Position numbers and translations under genes: made by a program. Below the pieces are notes generated by a model, which saw only the letters and a program-made list of their open reading frames with translations, did no database searches and was not told the origin of the DNA. Shown here in pieces: positions 32,833 through 43,910 of a stretch of DNA of 64,000 nt (position 1 is its first letter; the number at the start of each line of letters is the position of its first letter). This stretch comes from Conoideocrella luteorostrata (lineage: Eukaryota; Ascomycota; Sordariomycetes; Hypocreales; Clavicipitaceae): contig JASWJB010000172.1 in assembly GCA_032433595.1 (NCBI GenBank), forward strand, positions 26,739 to 90,738, written 5' to 3'.

Positions 32833-34140
32833 ATGAACCTCGCCTTGACGCTCATCAAGTCTGTCATGCGGGGGTTCTATCCGACGCGCGACATCCTAGT
32901 TGTCGACGCCTTGATGCGCCACGAGGCGTACGTCCAGCTCCGCTTGCCATGCTGCGGCTTCATCTTCTGCTGAGAAGCGCCTCTCTCTGACAAACATGTC
33001 GAGTTGCCTCCGTGACGACGACCTCGCCTATCTCATGGCCATCTATACCAAAGACCTGCATAAAATCTGCTGCAAGCTGCGCGAGGATCGTCTCTTGACC
33101 GTGTGAGTCTTCCATGCCCAGCCGGTCCCGTGAGGGTTGCGTACGAGAGGATCGGCCGGGCATGTCGTGCCAGCTAGGTTCGCTGTACAACAAGGCACAC
33201 GAGGCAGGAATTACGAGAAGGGAACTCCTGGCCGAGTATTCGAACGTGGTACTACACCAACTATCGCCACACCATCGACGCCATTAAGTGGCGAGTCTAT
33301 ACTATCGATAGGGAGGCGCAGGGAAGCGTTGTTGCAGCTAATGCGAAGGAGTACTTCTGCGCGTTTTGCATGGCCCACTGGACGGCCATGGAAGTGCTCG
33401 ACAACCTTAGTCCCAACGGCTTTCTGTGCCATCGCTGCCATCGCACACTGACATCTGAGGCGGACCGAAAATCCGGCGGACACGAGCAATCGACGCCTCA
33501 ACGACCAGTTCAAGTTCATCAGCGAGGTTCTTCCCAAGATGGACGCCGTCCACATCCCCGAGTGCGACTTTGACCGAACACTCTCGAAGGCCCAGCCTGT
33601 TATCCGTGACGCCACGCATCAGCGCGTCACAACCGTGCCCATCGACGGAGGGGCGAACCGGCCCATGGCTGTCAAGGGTCTGGCCAACACAGGACCGCAG
33701 CCCATTGCTGTCAACATATCGACGTCGGAAGGACTCTCGGGGGCGGACAAGGCGGCGGAGAAGGCTCTCAGGGAGAAGGTCGCCCAACAGAACGCACTGC
33801 CGACGTGGATGTCCAACAGCACAGTGGCGCGCGGGTCTTTCTCGGGAGCGGCGGCAGCCGACAATGTCTCCACGGTCAAAAGTGAGGCGATCAAATATGT
33901 TACCGTGGGCACGCTATTGGATGGCAACGCTAGCGCACAGATTGATGGCATCTTTGAGAAGCTGAAGGCGGAGCAAGTTGCGGAGAGGGCACGGGAGGCG
34001 GGGCGGGATGATGGCGAAGATGATGATGAGGATACGACGAGTTTAGTTCGGACGAGGACGACGAGTTCGAGGATGTGCCAGCAACGGCCACTAACTCGAG
34101 CTGGAGGATATTCAGTGAGCGAGCAATGCTGCACGGGTGA
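32833..34140 (+). pseudogene. TFA1: TFIIE alpha subunit, frameshifted copy
   Basis: Exons 32833-32927, 33004-33102 and 33195 onward reconstruct the N-terminal half of the large TFIIE subunit, the general RNA polymerase II initiation factor. They read MNLALTLIKSVMRGFYPTRD, then LRDDDLAYLMAIYTKDLHK, then HTRQELREGNSWPSIRTWYY. The zinc ribbon is complete: YFCAFC...GFLCHRC near 33350-33440. The frame breaks at about 33495 (EQST followed in another frame by LNDQFKFISE), where two bases seem lost. From 33539 the second frame runs MDAVHIPECDFDRTL through LPTWMSNSTV. It breaks again at about 34033, after which a third frame gives DEFSSDEDDEFEDVP and a stop. Since TFIIE-alpha is essential and normally single-copy, this is probably a duplicated, decayed copy; sequencing error is the alternative. 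Confidence 0.8.
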
Positions 34141-35573
34141 AAGTACAGGTGTTCCAAGGGAAAATTGTTTGGCTAACAGATCTGCCGCACGCTTGTGAAC
34201 GCAAAGCTATGAAACGTAGAAGCTGCTATATCCGGCTTGGTGTGGCCCAGGTAAATGAGACGCCCCGAGTGTCCTTGATGAATCGGCGTTGGCTCAAGTT
34301 TTGGCCCGGCCATGCGGGGCCATTGCAAGGGGCCATTTGTGCCAGATAGGCTCTATGTCTGTCTTGGGCTTTTACTTCCCTGTCGCTAACCGATCAGCGG
34401 CATACCTGGTGACCAATATACTACCTTGCCAAGGTGTCGGCGGATTAGTCGAGACATCCAAGTCAGAGGCAGCGGGCGTGAGGGGGTCCTCGATGTCTCG
34501 ATTAATCTGCCGGGCGCGTGCTTGCCCCCTTGCATACGTTCTATAACTCTAGCCTCACATAACGTAACCATTACAACGGAGAACAGCTGTGTCGTAGACG
34601 GCCCGAAAAAAAAGGAAAAAAGGAGACGAGAGCATGCCACACAACGCCGGCCCGCTTGGAAAACAGAGCCATTAGCCATGCAGCCGTCAAGTCTGCACCG
34701 CATTTCGCGTCGCGCATATCATTTTCGCACTGCCCCCAAATTATCGCCTTGCCAGGGCTTCTCTTATTATCGCTGTTTTTCGTTTCCGCGGAAGCTTGCA
34801 ACGCCAGGACCATGCAGCACTTATCACGGTAAGGATGATAACTGCAGTAACCTTACTCGATCGAATACCGATTCAATCCAATCGCAAACATCGAGCTACG
34901 GCACCTTGTAGGCTTAGATTACGTAAAACAGCGCACGCCGCCACCGTGGCACGCGTTCCTTTTTCTCCCAGGCGCTCAGGACGTTCGTAGCACGAGGCAT
35001 CATCAATACCATATCTATGCTTAACCCCTTAAATACAATAACCTACGCAAGACAATGCCTAGTTGTGCCCCACCATCAACTCCCACCGAATCTTAGACAC
35101 GATCCTAGACCCCGCAACGCGATATGGGAAAGTCCCGCCATGTGAGTGACTGTCTGCAACTAGACTATTCTGTTCGCTATAGTCTAACTCGCCCGCGGCG
35201 CTACATGCTACCGCCCGCTGCTACATATACTATTATAAAACCAAAAAAATAAAATAAAATAAAAGGTACATTATATACAAGCTATACCATGCTAGAGAAT
35301 ACTAACTAATAAAACTATATTATAGTGGCAGCGCCGCGATGGAGAGCCTATTGGCAGTGCCGCGGTATAGCCTTAAAGCGAGATTCAGGGCAATAAAGGG
35401 AATTGTAGCCAGCAGTGGAATAGGACAGAGTGCGAATGCATCCATTGTTTGCTTGCCCATAGCATTCACGGGCAGTGCAACCCATTTGCATGTGAGCGTC
35501 TCGCCCGTTTCTTTTTCTCCATCTTCCATCTCTCTTCTAACCCTCTTGATTCCTCTCGCTCTATTGAATCGTT
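34141..35573. other. Gene-poor stretch
   Basis: No gene is supported apart from the hairpin element at 34439-34511. An A-rich run lies at 34605-34625, and AAATA units at 35245-35265. Confidence 0.4.
34439..34511. repeat. Hairpin-forming dispersed element, copy 2
   Basis: Left arm GGCGGATTAGTCGAGACATC and right arm GATGTCTCGATTAATCTGCC pair at 18 of 20 positions. The loop again contains CAGAGGCAG. It is the sister of the element at 12977-13048, 21 kb away; the inner arm (TCGAGACATC) is the best-conserved part. Confidence 0.75.
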
Positions 35574-36024
35574 ATGCTTTCTCCTTGCAACGCATCTGAA
35601 CCCATCGCCTTATCAAACAAGCGAGCACCTGGAGAGGAAGTTGAGGACGCTCCCAGTAAGCCTCATCGCACGCTTCCTTGCGAACAAGCCATCAAACCTT
35701 CTCATAACAAGTCCATCTCTTACAACTTCCGGATGAGCGATTTCGGCACGGAGGTCTCGCTGCCGGACTCCCCGACCGACTCGGAGGCAGACATCGATCA
35801 AATGTCGACGCAGAGTGACAACTATCGGTCCTGGGTCACTTTGCGGCGGAACGGTGTCATCTTCGACCAACGGGGGCTCAACATCACAGCAGAGGTTCGA
35901 AGTGTCATCGACAAGCACATCCGGAAGGAGCGCAATTCGGCACCGCTGGGCGATGAAGACCCTGGTCAAGATCAGGGAGCGCCTTGAACACGTCTTCCAC
36001 ATGAACGAATCGGAGCAGACGTGA
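35574..36024 (+). pseudogene. Orphan protein with one frameshift
   Basis: The frame from 35574 gives an acidic, polar N-terminal region (SLPDSPTDSEADIDQMS) and then a conserved-looking core, WVTLRRNGVIFDQRGLNI then VIDKHIRKERNSAPLGDE. At about 35955 the natural continuation, TLVKIRERLEHVFHMNESEQ, lies in the next frame, while the original frame stops 12 codons later. So the gene either ends early or carries a 1-nt shift. I recall similar short proteins of unknown role in other Hypocreales, but cannot name the family. A possible ATG downstream, MSDFGTEV, could be the true start. Confidence 0.45.
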
Positions 36025-37003
36025 AATTAGCGTTGCTTATCAATGTCATGGCTCAGCCCTAGTTGCAGCCCGAACTAGAGGTCGTGTGTCCGTTCCTGAT
36101 GATCGAGATCGAACCCGGAACGACCGAGGGTAACCTATATGCTGCATAGGCCCAGGCCGCTGGCACTGGGGCTCATCGCGTCAGGTCTTTCAATTGGCTG
36201 CGGGACCAGGTTGAGCCGGGTCGCGAGTGCGCCAGCACCGACTCTATCGCTTTCACCGCTGTTGTTTGTCAACGAATGGCCATAGCCTACTTTAACTTTT
36301 TTGATCCCAGCAAGAATTTCTACTACGTGTCTTATGTCGACGCCTTTGTTTTCGCCAAGGATGGCGATGCGCAGCGCTGCCATGATGATCACAGGAATGT
36401 AGTTGAGTGGGTACGGGACGTTATGCAGCTCACGTTGCGCCATCTACTCGTTAGAACTTATACCGTCTCCAAGACATGGGAGAGAGAACCTGTAAGCACC
36501 ATGTTGGACAGCGAGTTGAATGGCGAATTGGAAAGCTTGTGACCTAGTGATATGACCTTGTGACCTTTCTAGCTATTTAAGGCACTGATCATCCTGATGA
36601 ACATCTGTAGTCTCAACAAATGTACTCATGAATACGGTTGGTTACTTTCCGAATGAGAGCAGGGAATCATTTACTTGGAGCTGGACGCATCACCCAGTGA
36701 GTGCTGAGGCAGACGCACGAGTTTTGGTACTCTTCTTCTGGTTTGTTTCAGCCTCGCACTTATCTTTGGTAGAGGCAATTGAGGAACCGAGGCTGCTCTC
36801 TGAAGCATGTCGTTTGGATCGACGCACTCAGCATCGAGTCTTGCGCCCATGACAGCCCAGTAAAACTGGAATTACGACGGACCCAAATTTCTGTCTTGAA
36901 CAGGTTCTTGAGCTGCGGCTGCTTTAATCTGATTAGTCCCTGGGCGTCACCGAGCCATCTTGAGCAGAGCCTGAGCTTGTTAAGAGGAAATGATGACTGC
37001 AGG
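36025..37003. other. Intergenic with inverted family C fragment
   Basis: Near 36525-36622 the sequence TCTAGCTATTTAAGGCACTGATCATCCTG...TCTCAACA is the inverse of a family C LTR start, so a truncated inverted copy is present. A minus-strand frame at 36135-36443 has plausible composition (VPYPLNYIPVIIMAALRIAI) but no family I can name. Confidence 0.4.
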
Positions 37004-37243
37004 TGTTGGATTACGCGCGTGCGTGTATGTGGATATGTGGTGATACACGGGCTGTGAGAGAGAGGTAACGTGGCCTCTAGGCCTGAGGCAGGAATCCGGG
37101 AGTAGGGCGTCTCAGATTGTAGGGGCATATATAGGGGGGTTTGGACAGGGCCGTCAGACGAGGAATTCTTCCTCCATCATCAATGTAACACAGCTCTTCC
37201 CATCAATGCAATCCAATTTGAACCTTTACTATTTTATCCGACA
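37004..37243 (+). mobile_element. Solo LTR, family A, copy 2
   Basis: It starts TGTTGGATTACGCGCGTGCG, carries GGTGATACACGGGC and GGCCGTCAGACGAGG, and ends with a mutated TTATCCGACA. No 5-bp duplication is visible. It abuts a family B LTR fragment starting at 37251. Confidence 0.8.
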
Positions 37244-37250
37244 CCAACAA

Positions 37251-37415
37251 CGTTAGAATCCCTCGTCAAGCATACGAGCAATCACGTGGCTACCCTAGCG
37301 CGCCTCTTTTATACGCTCTTCTTCTCCGCTTCTTAGAGAGACAGACCTAATTGAATTGAATATTTTCGGCGATTCCGATGGTCGGCTAAACTTGAGCCGA
37401 TGGCACAACCCTACA
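37251..37415 (+). mobile_element. LTR, family B, degenerate copy
   Basis: The start CGTTAGAATCCCTCGTCAAG and the block GCGCGCCTCTTTTATACG match the family B LTR at 52380-52534. The end near CCCTACA is approximate. Confidence 0.6.
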
Positions 37416-37596
37416 TTCATGTCAGCTAGTTTCAAGGGCGACACAATAGGAACTCATGGTATTGAATTGGATAGGGTGGGATCAAATTTGCGTGCTATTA
37501 TGGGAAGAGCAGTGTTACGATGATGATGATGGATACAGAGTTCCTGCTCTGATGGCCCCGTTTACCCCCCCCCCCAATCCGGTTTATAACTCTACT

Positions 37597-37909
37597 TGTT
37601 GAGAAGAGAATTCCTTCTGTCAGGAATATCAGTGCCGTAAATAGCTAGATTAGTAACAAAATTAGTGAGCAGCCACAAGAGCTAGAAGACAACTGCACAA
37701 GGCTTTTAGCGGCGTGAGGGCACATCTCACGCCGCCGGATAACAAGGAAACTCGAAAGAAATTATCGGATTACACGAGTCCAAACTCTAGGCATAAAGGA
37801 ATTAATTCTTCGTGGACTTGTAAGGCATCGATTATTATTATTTTTATCCATTTTTACCGTATTCCGCAATATACAATTGCTCTATGACTCTAGCTTCACT
37901 AACGTAACA
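37597..37909 (+). mobile_element. Solo LTR, family C (TSD CTACT)
   Basis: It runs from TGTTGAGAAGAGAATTCC to CTAACGTAACA, 313 bp, flanked on both sides by CTACT. The family block CAGTGCCGTAAATAGCTAG lies about 35 bp in. Confidence 0.88.
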
Positions 37910-38306
37910 CTACTAGCTGAGACAGTCTTGTCCCAGATTCCTTCCCTAGGCCCAGAGGCCACGTAATCCTACACGCAGTATCCTTGTATTGTGTAATAGA
38001 AACCAGATTTTACCGACCCGCTCTGTTATATGTGCAACGGCAGGATAAGTAGGTGCCTCTCGATCCTGAGATGCAGTATAAGAGTAATTGAGCCTCCAGT
38101 ATGCGGTTAAATTTAGTGTTCATGCTACCCCCGGGACAATTATGCCTAGCCTTAACTAAAAGTGGCGCTCTCAGTTCGAATGGTAGATGTTGCCCGAGCA
38201 GGCCAGAACATTTCTTTTCATAAATGCGACTCCCAGCAGCAAGAGCACGCTGCATGCAATGAAGCATTTTTCCCTACTGCTATCGCCTAATGCTTGACGT
38301 CAGCAG

Positions 38307-39865
38307 TTATATTGCCTTGTTGCGGATTAATACCACACCTTCTTGAATAATCTTGAGGCACAATAGGACAAAGACGTTAAGAGGAAGTCTCATAAGACCA
38401 TATATCGTACCCCTGTTCTTATCATGGATGAAAACACCCTTCAAAAAAGCCATGCTGGGAAAATACAACCCCAGGCAGAACTCAAAGATGCAAAATGCCC
38501 AAAACCGTCGTGATTCTTGCACACTAATTGCAGCAACCAGCAAACTGCATGAGGATGCTGCCAGAGACAACTGGACCATATGTGACGCAAGTCGAATAGA
38601 GTTCCCATCTCGCGTTAGGTAGGTAAAAAAAAAGGATCCTAGAGTCATTATGCACATAAAATTGGCAAAAACAAGGCCAAATGGAGGGTTCTCGGAGATA
38701 CCAGATAGAAGCCTTGCTGATATAATGATTTGGGACCAGGAATAGACCATCATATACATCGAACCTTCGAGAAAACATACTATGAAACTGATCGTAAATA
38801 GCGTGGGATCTACTGAAGTCAGCATGGCTTTAAACTTATTGTAGCTATCTTGTAATATACCTGTAAAGGCAGTCAGACTGGAACTAAGCTCCTTTAAAGT
38901 TTGTTTGACAGACTGGCCATCAGACATCCCGAAGTTATTTGCCTGTTCATACATATCAGATAGATGTTTATGCATTTTCTTAGAACATGGACATACCCAG
39001 TTGCGCGATATAAGTACTGCAGCGATAATTAAACAAAAACTGCTGGCTAAAAATGGTGCCGTCTCGGATTGCGAAACACCCACAAGCACTTCGGAAACAA
39101 CACCACTTCCTACAGCAACAAAGCCGTTTGCTATAGACATGGCGCTGTAGATGGAGCTTAATTTGTGCTGCGTTTGATGAAACTCGAGTCGGTAGTACTC
39201 AGCAATCATCCATGTCTCAAACACTGAAAATAGCAACGTAGTACTGATACCGCCCATTGCCCTACCAAAGAATAATACTTTACTGTCATTGGAAAATACG
39301 GACAGGCAAGATACGGAATAGATCCCGCAGTATAACAAGCACGCCCGTTTCCTCCCAAACCGATCCGCAAAACCCCCAACTATTGTTGCGCTTGCTGCAC
39401 CACAGAGGAAGCCAGTAGCATATAGGGCAGCAATTGTTGGCTCTGGAAGCTTGTGGATGTTTTTATAAACACTATACGCGAAAGAGCCCTGTGGACCAGT
39501 TAATACAGCTGATAGAAACACTGTACAATCTGTTCTGTCACCGCTGTGTTTTTTTAAGTTTTTTTGGTGGAGTACGAGGTGAAAAGGTGGGCGGGCGGTT
39601 CTTAGCACGGGGTTTTACTCGCCTGGAGCCAGTCAGCTGCAATAGCAAAGACATAAGCTATGAGAAAGTTTTCGTGAAAGGCAGAAAATGTTTCCGTTGT
39701 GGTGTCGTAGAGAGGGCTTAGACGTTCGTGAGTCTTGTTGTCGATAATTTCACTTTCGTTACGATGCTTTCGTTCATCACTTGAACGGCCCCAACAGCGC
39801 TGCGAGCAAGCAGCTGCTACGAGCAGTGGTACTAGGACGCTGAGATTAACAAGATAGAAATACAT
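38307..39865 (-). CDS. MFS_5 family transporter (molybdate-anion transporter type)
   Basis: Two exons, 39623-39865 and 38307-39488, encode 474 residues. The N-terminal exon ends in IAADWLQ and the second opens GSFAYSVYKNIHKLPEPTIA, which together restore the DWLQG-x-Y-x-x-Y signature of MFSD5/MOT2-type transporters. Next comes GRKRACLLYCGIYSVSC after the GGFADRFG loop, a typical MFS A-motif. About twelve hydrophobic segments follow. Family members sit in plasma or internal membranes and have been linked to high-affinity molybdate uptake in algae and animals; the fungal substrate is unproven. The intron (134 nt) uses a GC donor, CAG-GCGAGT, with a normal CACAG acceptor. The alternative is to read through the intron, which would place a stop-free but non-conserved leader. 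No lesions are seen. Confidence 0.8.
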
Positions 39866-40787
39866 GGTTGACTTGTTGTACCTGTCGCCAATAGGGCTAA
39901 TTGCTTGTCCTTGCTAGCTGTCTTCCTTTATTTATGTCATGGGTCGAGCGATTATAAGCGGCGAGTCAGTAACCTTTTTGCGTACGTAATAAGTAGTCGG
40001 GTTAAAAAATACCTTGTTCGTTTCAAAAGGGCTGCAACAAGAGCTACTACAATTGAAGGTTACATAACCTGTTTAGATTGGAGTCGCATCTTGTGTCCAC
40101 AGGGAATTAAGTAGATATAAGTGACGCACTAGTCGGTTACCCTGTCAAATAGTGGATTAAAATACGGAGTACAACGTAACCACTTCAATGTTAAATAAAG
40201 TTATCCTCTATGTATCAAGTAGCGGCTTAAAACACAATATTCGTTTCCAAAGAGCTGCAAAAATAACCACTCCACTTTAATCGAGGCCTGGAAAAACTAT
40301 CGAGTTAAACCGATATGTTGTTCCAACAAGGAAATCATTAGGATCAAAGTGCATGCGTTTCAATCGCCTACATCCGTGGCGTCTTAAAGTTGCCCCGAGG
40401 TCTAAACACAACGAACAATAGGCATCTGGGAGGTACCTATTAGATTGCTTGTCAGTTCAGATTAAAAATAGAGGCAGTCTTGCACTGCAATCACATCTCC
40501 CACGGCTGATCCAAGTGACAGGGGTCTTTAATGCATAAATGGTCAGTGCACTGGCAAGCTTTCTCTGTGCCGTCATGCTAAATTTTATTGAAAGCATCTC
40601 GGAAGGAACACGGAAGGCTTTTTTTTTAAACTAATTAAATTCGCTAGCATATGCCGCGACTCGTACGCACTTATTTGCTACTCTCAAAGAGCGTTTATAA
40701 TCTTAGCACTTACATTAACACTTTTACGGCCAACCCTGGCACACGGCTAATTGATCTCACATTCGCTGAGCCAACGGCTCTATCACC
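39866..40787. other. Intergenic
   Basis: No gene is supported. TACGGAGTA occurs at 40163-40171. The region serves as divergent upstream sequence for the transporter on the left and the methyltransferase-like gene on the right. Confidence 0.4.
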
Positions 40788-41750
40788 ATGTTCGCCACGC
40801 AGAAATTGCTCACAAAGCTCATTGCAATTATATCCATCTTTGCTATTATATTGTTGTTCATCGCAGCGTCCAAAGAAAAAGTCGTTGGATTAGATTTCTA
40901 CCGCACGCCTAATCCCTTCAGCTTTCGTGCTAAGCAGCACTTAACAGCCAAGTTAGATCACGCCGAGAAGCTATGGAAACAGTCGGTCGATAGTCGGAAA
41001 GAAATGGTTGCTGCTTCCGGATCGCGTGCGTTCCCCGACGATTACATATATCCTTTTAACGTTTGGGACTTCGCAAGACCGAGCTTTTTCTGCCCGCACG
41101 ATCTTGAGAGGGTCGGTAGTCTTGGGGACGGTGGCAAGGTTGTGTGTGGCATGTCTCGCTATGAATTGGCCAGTCCAGGGCCCTCGTCTGAATCGAACCC
41201 GGCCGAAGAACTTATCGTCTATTCATTTGGCGTCAGCGACGATTCCTCATTCGAGGCCGATATGCTCAAGAGGACAAACGCAGTGATATGGGGTTACGAC
41301 TTTTCAGTTGATTCATGGACCAAAGACATTCCTCAGCACCAGCTCTCACGGGCATCGTTCCATAAGGTCGCTATTGGAAAGACAACAAATAAAGCCAAGG
41401 GCCCGCCTTTTTACACCCTTCAAGATTTGATGAAAGAAAACGGCCATTCTTATGTGGACCTTGTGAAAATGGACATTGAGGGTGCGGAATATGATGCCAT
41501 GACTTCTCTCATTTCGTCTCTTCTCGAGCATAACACTGGTGGCAACAATCATACATTACCATTCGGGCAAATCCTAATGGAAATCCATTTGTCTTCTGGA
41601 GAACATGATTTCAGTGTTCCAAATGATATCTCTTCTTGGATAAACTGGTGGGAATCGATGGAAAAGCTTGGGTTAAGACCGGTGAATAACGAAGACAATT
41701 GGGTGGGCGACGTCGTTTACGGCAAGCCAAGATTTATGGAGGTTCGTTAG
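40788..41750 (+). CDS. Membrane-anchored Methyltransf_22-type protein
   Basis: A single exon encodes 320 residues. Residues 8-28 (LTKLIAIISIFAIILLFIAA) form one N-terminal transmembrane anchor, so the protein is probably type II with its domain in the secretory lumen. The rest matches the METTL24/Methyltransf_22 pattern: PFNVWDFARPSFFCPHDLER, VGSLGDGGKVVCGM, VYSFGVSDDSSFEADML, VIWGYDFSVDSW, YTLQDLMKENGHSYVDLVKM then DIEGAEYDAM, and LPFGQILMEIH. The family fold resembles FkbM-type SAM methyltransferases, but activity and substrate are not established. Length is normal and no lesion is visible. Confidence 0.83.
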   Translation: MFATQKLLTKLIAIISIFAIILLFIAASKEKVVGLDFYRTPNPFSFRAKQHLTAKLDHAEKLWKQSVDSRKEMVAASGSRAFPDDYIYPFNVWDFARPSFFCPHDLERVGSLGDGGKVVCGMSRYELASPGPSSESNPAEELIVYSFGVSDDSSFEADMLKRTNAVIWGYDFSVDSWTKDIPQHQLSRASFHKVAIGKTTNKAKGPPFYTLQDLMKENGHSYVDLVKMDIEGAEYDAMTSLISSLLEHNTGGNNHTLPFGQILMEIHLSSGEHDFSVPNDISSWINWWESMEKLGLRPVNNEDNWVGDVVYGKPRFMEVR

Positions 41751-42559
41751 TATCCTATTTCGAAAACAAAGACGCTCTAACACATCTTTAGTATACCTTA
41801 ATTAATGTCGCCGACAAGGAAAGAAACAAGCTACTCAGAGCTTAGAGACTCGGAGTCATTGTGGGATGCACAGGGGTGCTGTGCAAGTTGATCTGGATCA
41901 AATGCATCAAAATACAATATATTCAATAATAATCTCTGTCTATCTAAGAGGGGAAAAACAAGTCAGGATACGAGGCTCAAGAAGCTCGTATAAATAGGGT
42001 GGCCGAAAGGTGGCCACGTGACTCGCTCGGTGCTCTTATTGTGTGCTTGGCGGCAAGATTCCAACAGTCATTGAAGGTGGGATGAGGACGCAGGGAGAGG
42101 TTATGAACGGGTTTGCCAAAAAAAAAAAAATAACAAGCGCACACCAGCAGAGGCAGAGCAGTATAGTTTGACAGTGTCCAAAATGAGAGACGTCGGCTGT
42201 GGGACCTTTTTACCGAGTCGAAATCCAATGGCGGAATTTGACTTTCGGCGCCCACTACAGCACAAAATAATGGCCAGAATAGACGAAATAACATAGACCA
42301 GTAGATAGCCAGCAATATAGAGAGCATTTGTATTAGTCTTACAGTGGGCCTCCAGTAACTCCGAGCCAAGACGCAACCAAATTGTGTAGAGTGGTAGGTC
42401 GGAATTACTGCTGGGGCACTGTACATCCAGCGGGCAAAGCTAATAAGGGCAATTTCTCTTATATAATTGCTTTATTCGATGTTTGCGATTGGCCGCTAGC
42501 AATCCCATTTTCTAATCTTGGCGGGTTAGCAAAAAAGTGAAGTCAAAGCCGCGTAATGT
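41751..42559 (-). other. Intergenic with a possible membrane-protein ORF
   Basis: On the minus strand about 42100-42430, two frames overlap. One has a clear hydrophobic segment (ALYIAGYLLVYVISSILAII) followed by RRKSNSAIGFRLGKKVPQP; the other is open for 149 codons. An A11 run at 42119-42130 would encode a Phe tract. Neither has a domain I recognise, so no gene is called. Confidence 0.25.
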
Positions 42560-42860
42560 TGTTGAGACGAGAATAGCTCCCTGTCAGAATTATCAGTGCC
42601 GTGACTAGCTATATGTGTAGGATAATAGGGATGCCAGAGATACTGGAGATAAAGAAGTTAACGGAGATATAGAAGAATGAAAGGTGCTATAAAAAGGAGG
42701 ACTTCAGGCATTCGAGGAAGGTCAGAAGAATCTTCATCAATCACCTTTATCACTGTTCACCAGCTACACAAGTCATCTATTCAATTTAACCCTTCTATTT
42801 CTGCCGATTTCCACTGTTGCAAGTTGCTCGTATACGCTCATGAAGGCACATAACGCAACA
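42560..42860 (+). mobile_element. Solo LTR, family C (TSD AATGT)
   Basis: It extends from TGTTGAGACGAGAATAGC to GCACATAACGCAACA, 301 bp, flanked by AATGT on both sides. TATAAAAAGG at about 42691 is a likely internal promoter box. Confidence 0.9.
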
Positions 42861-43429
42861 AATGTACATAAATAATGGCGAAGTATGTTCTTAATATTTG
42901 AACCGGGCATAGCTTGCACAAACTCAGAGCAGCTCAGGGTTACTCGCTGAGGCCCTGGAATATAGCTATGTTCTTTGCATAAAGTATTTTATATTCGATT
43001 ATCCTTAGTCTTGCGGTTGGCAATCCGTATTGCATCGGGGCCATGTATCCTTTCTCACATCGCCCGTGTAAGCCATCCACACACACACACGCGTGTGATA
43101 TCCAACAAAAACTTCTTGAATTAATGACCATGTGTCCATAAGCGGGATGAGCCCCCTACTTATAACACTATCATTTGATTTGATCACTTCAGTCAAGTCC
43201 AAAAACTCACGTGAACTAATTCCTGCCACCCAAGAGGCTCTTTTCCACCCACACAGCACGTAAACTGTATGGATCTGAGATTAACTTCTGAGTGTTAGGT
43301 CTTTTCACCAGTAGTGATATGCGCCACCTGCCTATTCAATCGACATCGTCATCATCAAATTCATCAACAGTGCCGCAAATTCCGGATGTTCGTTCTTCAT
43401 CACCACAATCACTGATGTGCGAATTAATA
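42861..43429. other. Intergenic with LTR-like debris
   Basis: At 43055-43100 a stretch (CGCCCGTGTAAGCCATCCACACACACACGCGTGTGATATCCAACA) resembles the inverted start of family A, so a truncated inverted copy is likely. Nothing else is recognisable. Confidence 0.4.
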
Positions 43430-43910
43430 GATTGAATTGATGATGTTGATGCCTTCCAAATTAACGGGGAACTCCTTCCTTTTATGCCTGACTACTACTA
43501 ATCCGTCAGATTCCTTCGGATTCTGTTGGATTACACGGGTGTGTGTGGACCGGATGTGTGGATACACGGGCCGTGCAAGAAATGTTACGTGGCCTCTGGG
43601 CCTAAGGCAGGAATTCAGGACGGAAGTGTCTCAGATTATAGGGGTATTTATTGGGGGATTTGGACAAGGCCGTCAGACGGGGGATTCTGCATCCATCATC
43701 TCAGTAGCACAGCTGGTCCCATCAATGCAAACATCGTTGAACCTCTTCTATCAATTCCAACAGATTCCAGGATGCCCTGCACAGCTGAAAACCTCCTGCA
43801 GCTACTCACTAGCTTATTCAGCTGCTTCAATAATGCCTTCAATAATGCTCGCACTAATCTAGCTATTTACGGCACTGATCTTCCTGACAGAAGCCATCCT
43901 CCTCTCAACA
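43430..43910 (-). mobile_element. LTR, family C, inverted and split by family A copy 3
   Basis: On the minus strand from 43910 it reads TGTTGAGAGGAGGATGGC, then CAGTGCCGTAAATAGCTAG, and continues through ...CAGGGCATCCTGGAATC. It is interrupted by the family A insertion at 43524-43762 and resumes GAATCCGAAGGAATCTGACG. It closely parallels the intact family C copy at 62667-62953. The far end near 43430 is approximate. Confidence 0.75.
43524..43762 (+). mobile_element. Solo LTR, family A, copy 3 (TSD GATTC), nested
   Basis: TGTTGGATTACACGGGTGTG to AATTCCAACA, 239 bp, with GATTC on both sides. It is inserted within an inverted family C LTR, so family A moved after family C here. Confidence 0.9.

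Noticed and set aside
34426..34911. 161-codon plus-strand ORF
   Set aside because: It starts inside the hairpin element, runs through an A-rich tract, and has no recognisable domain.
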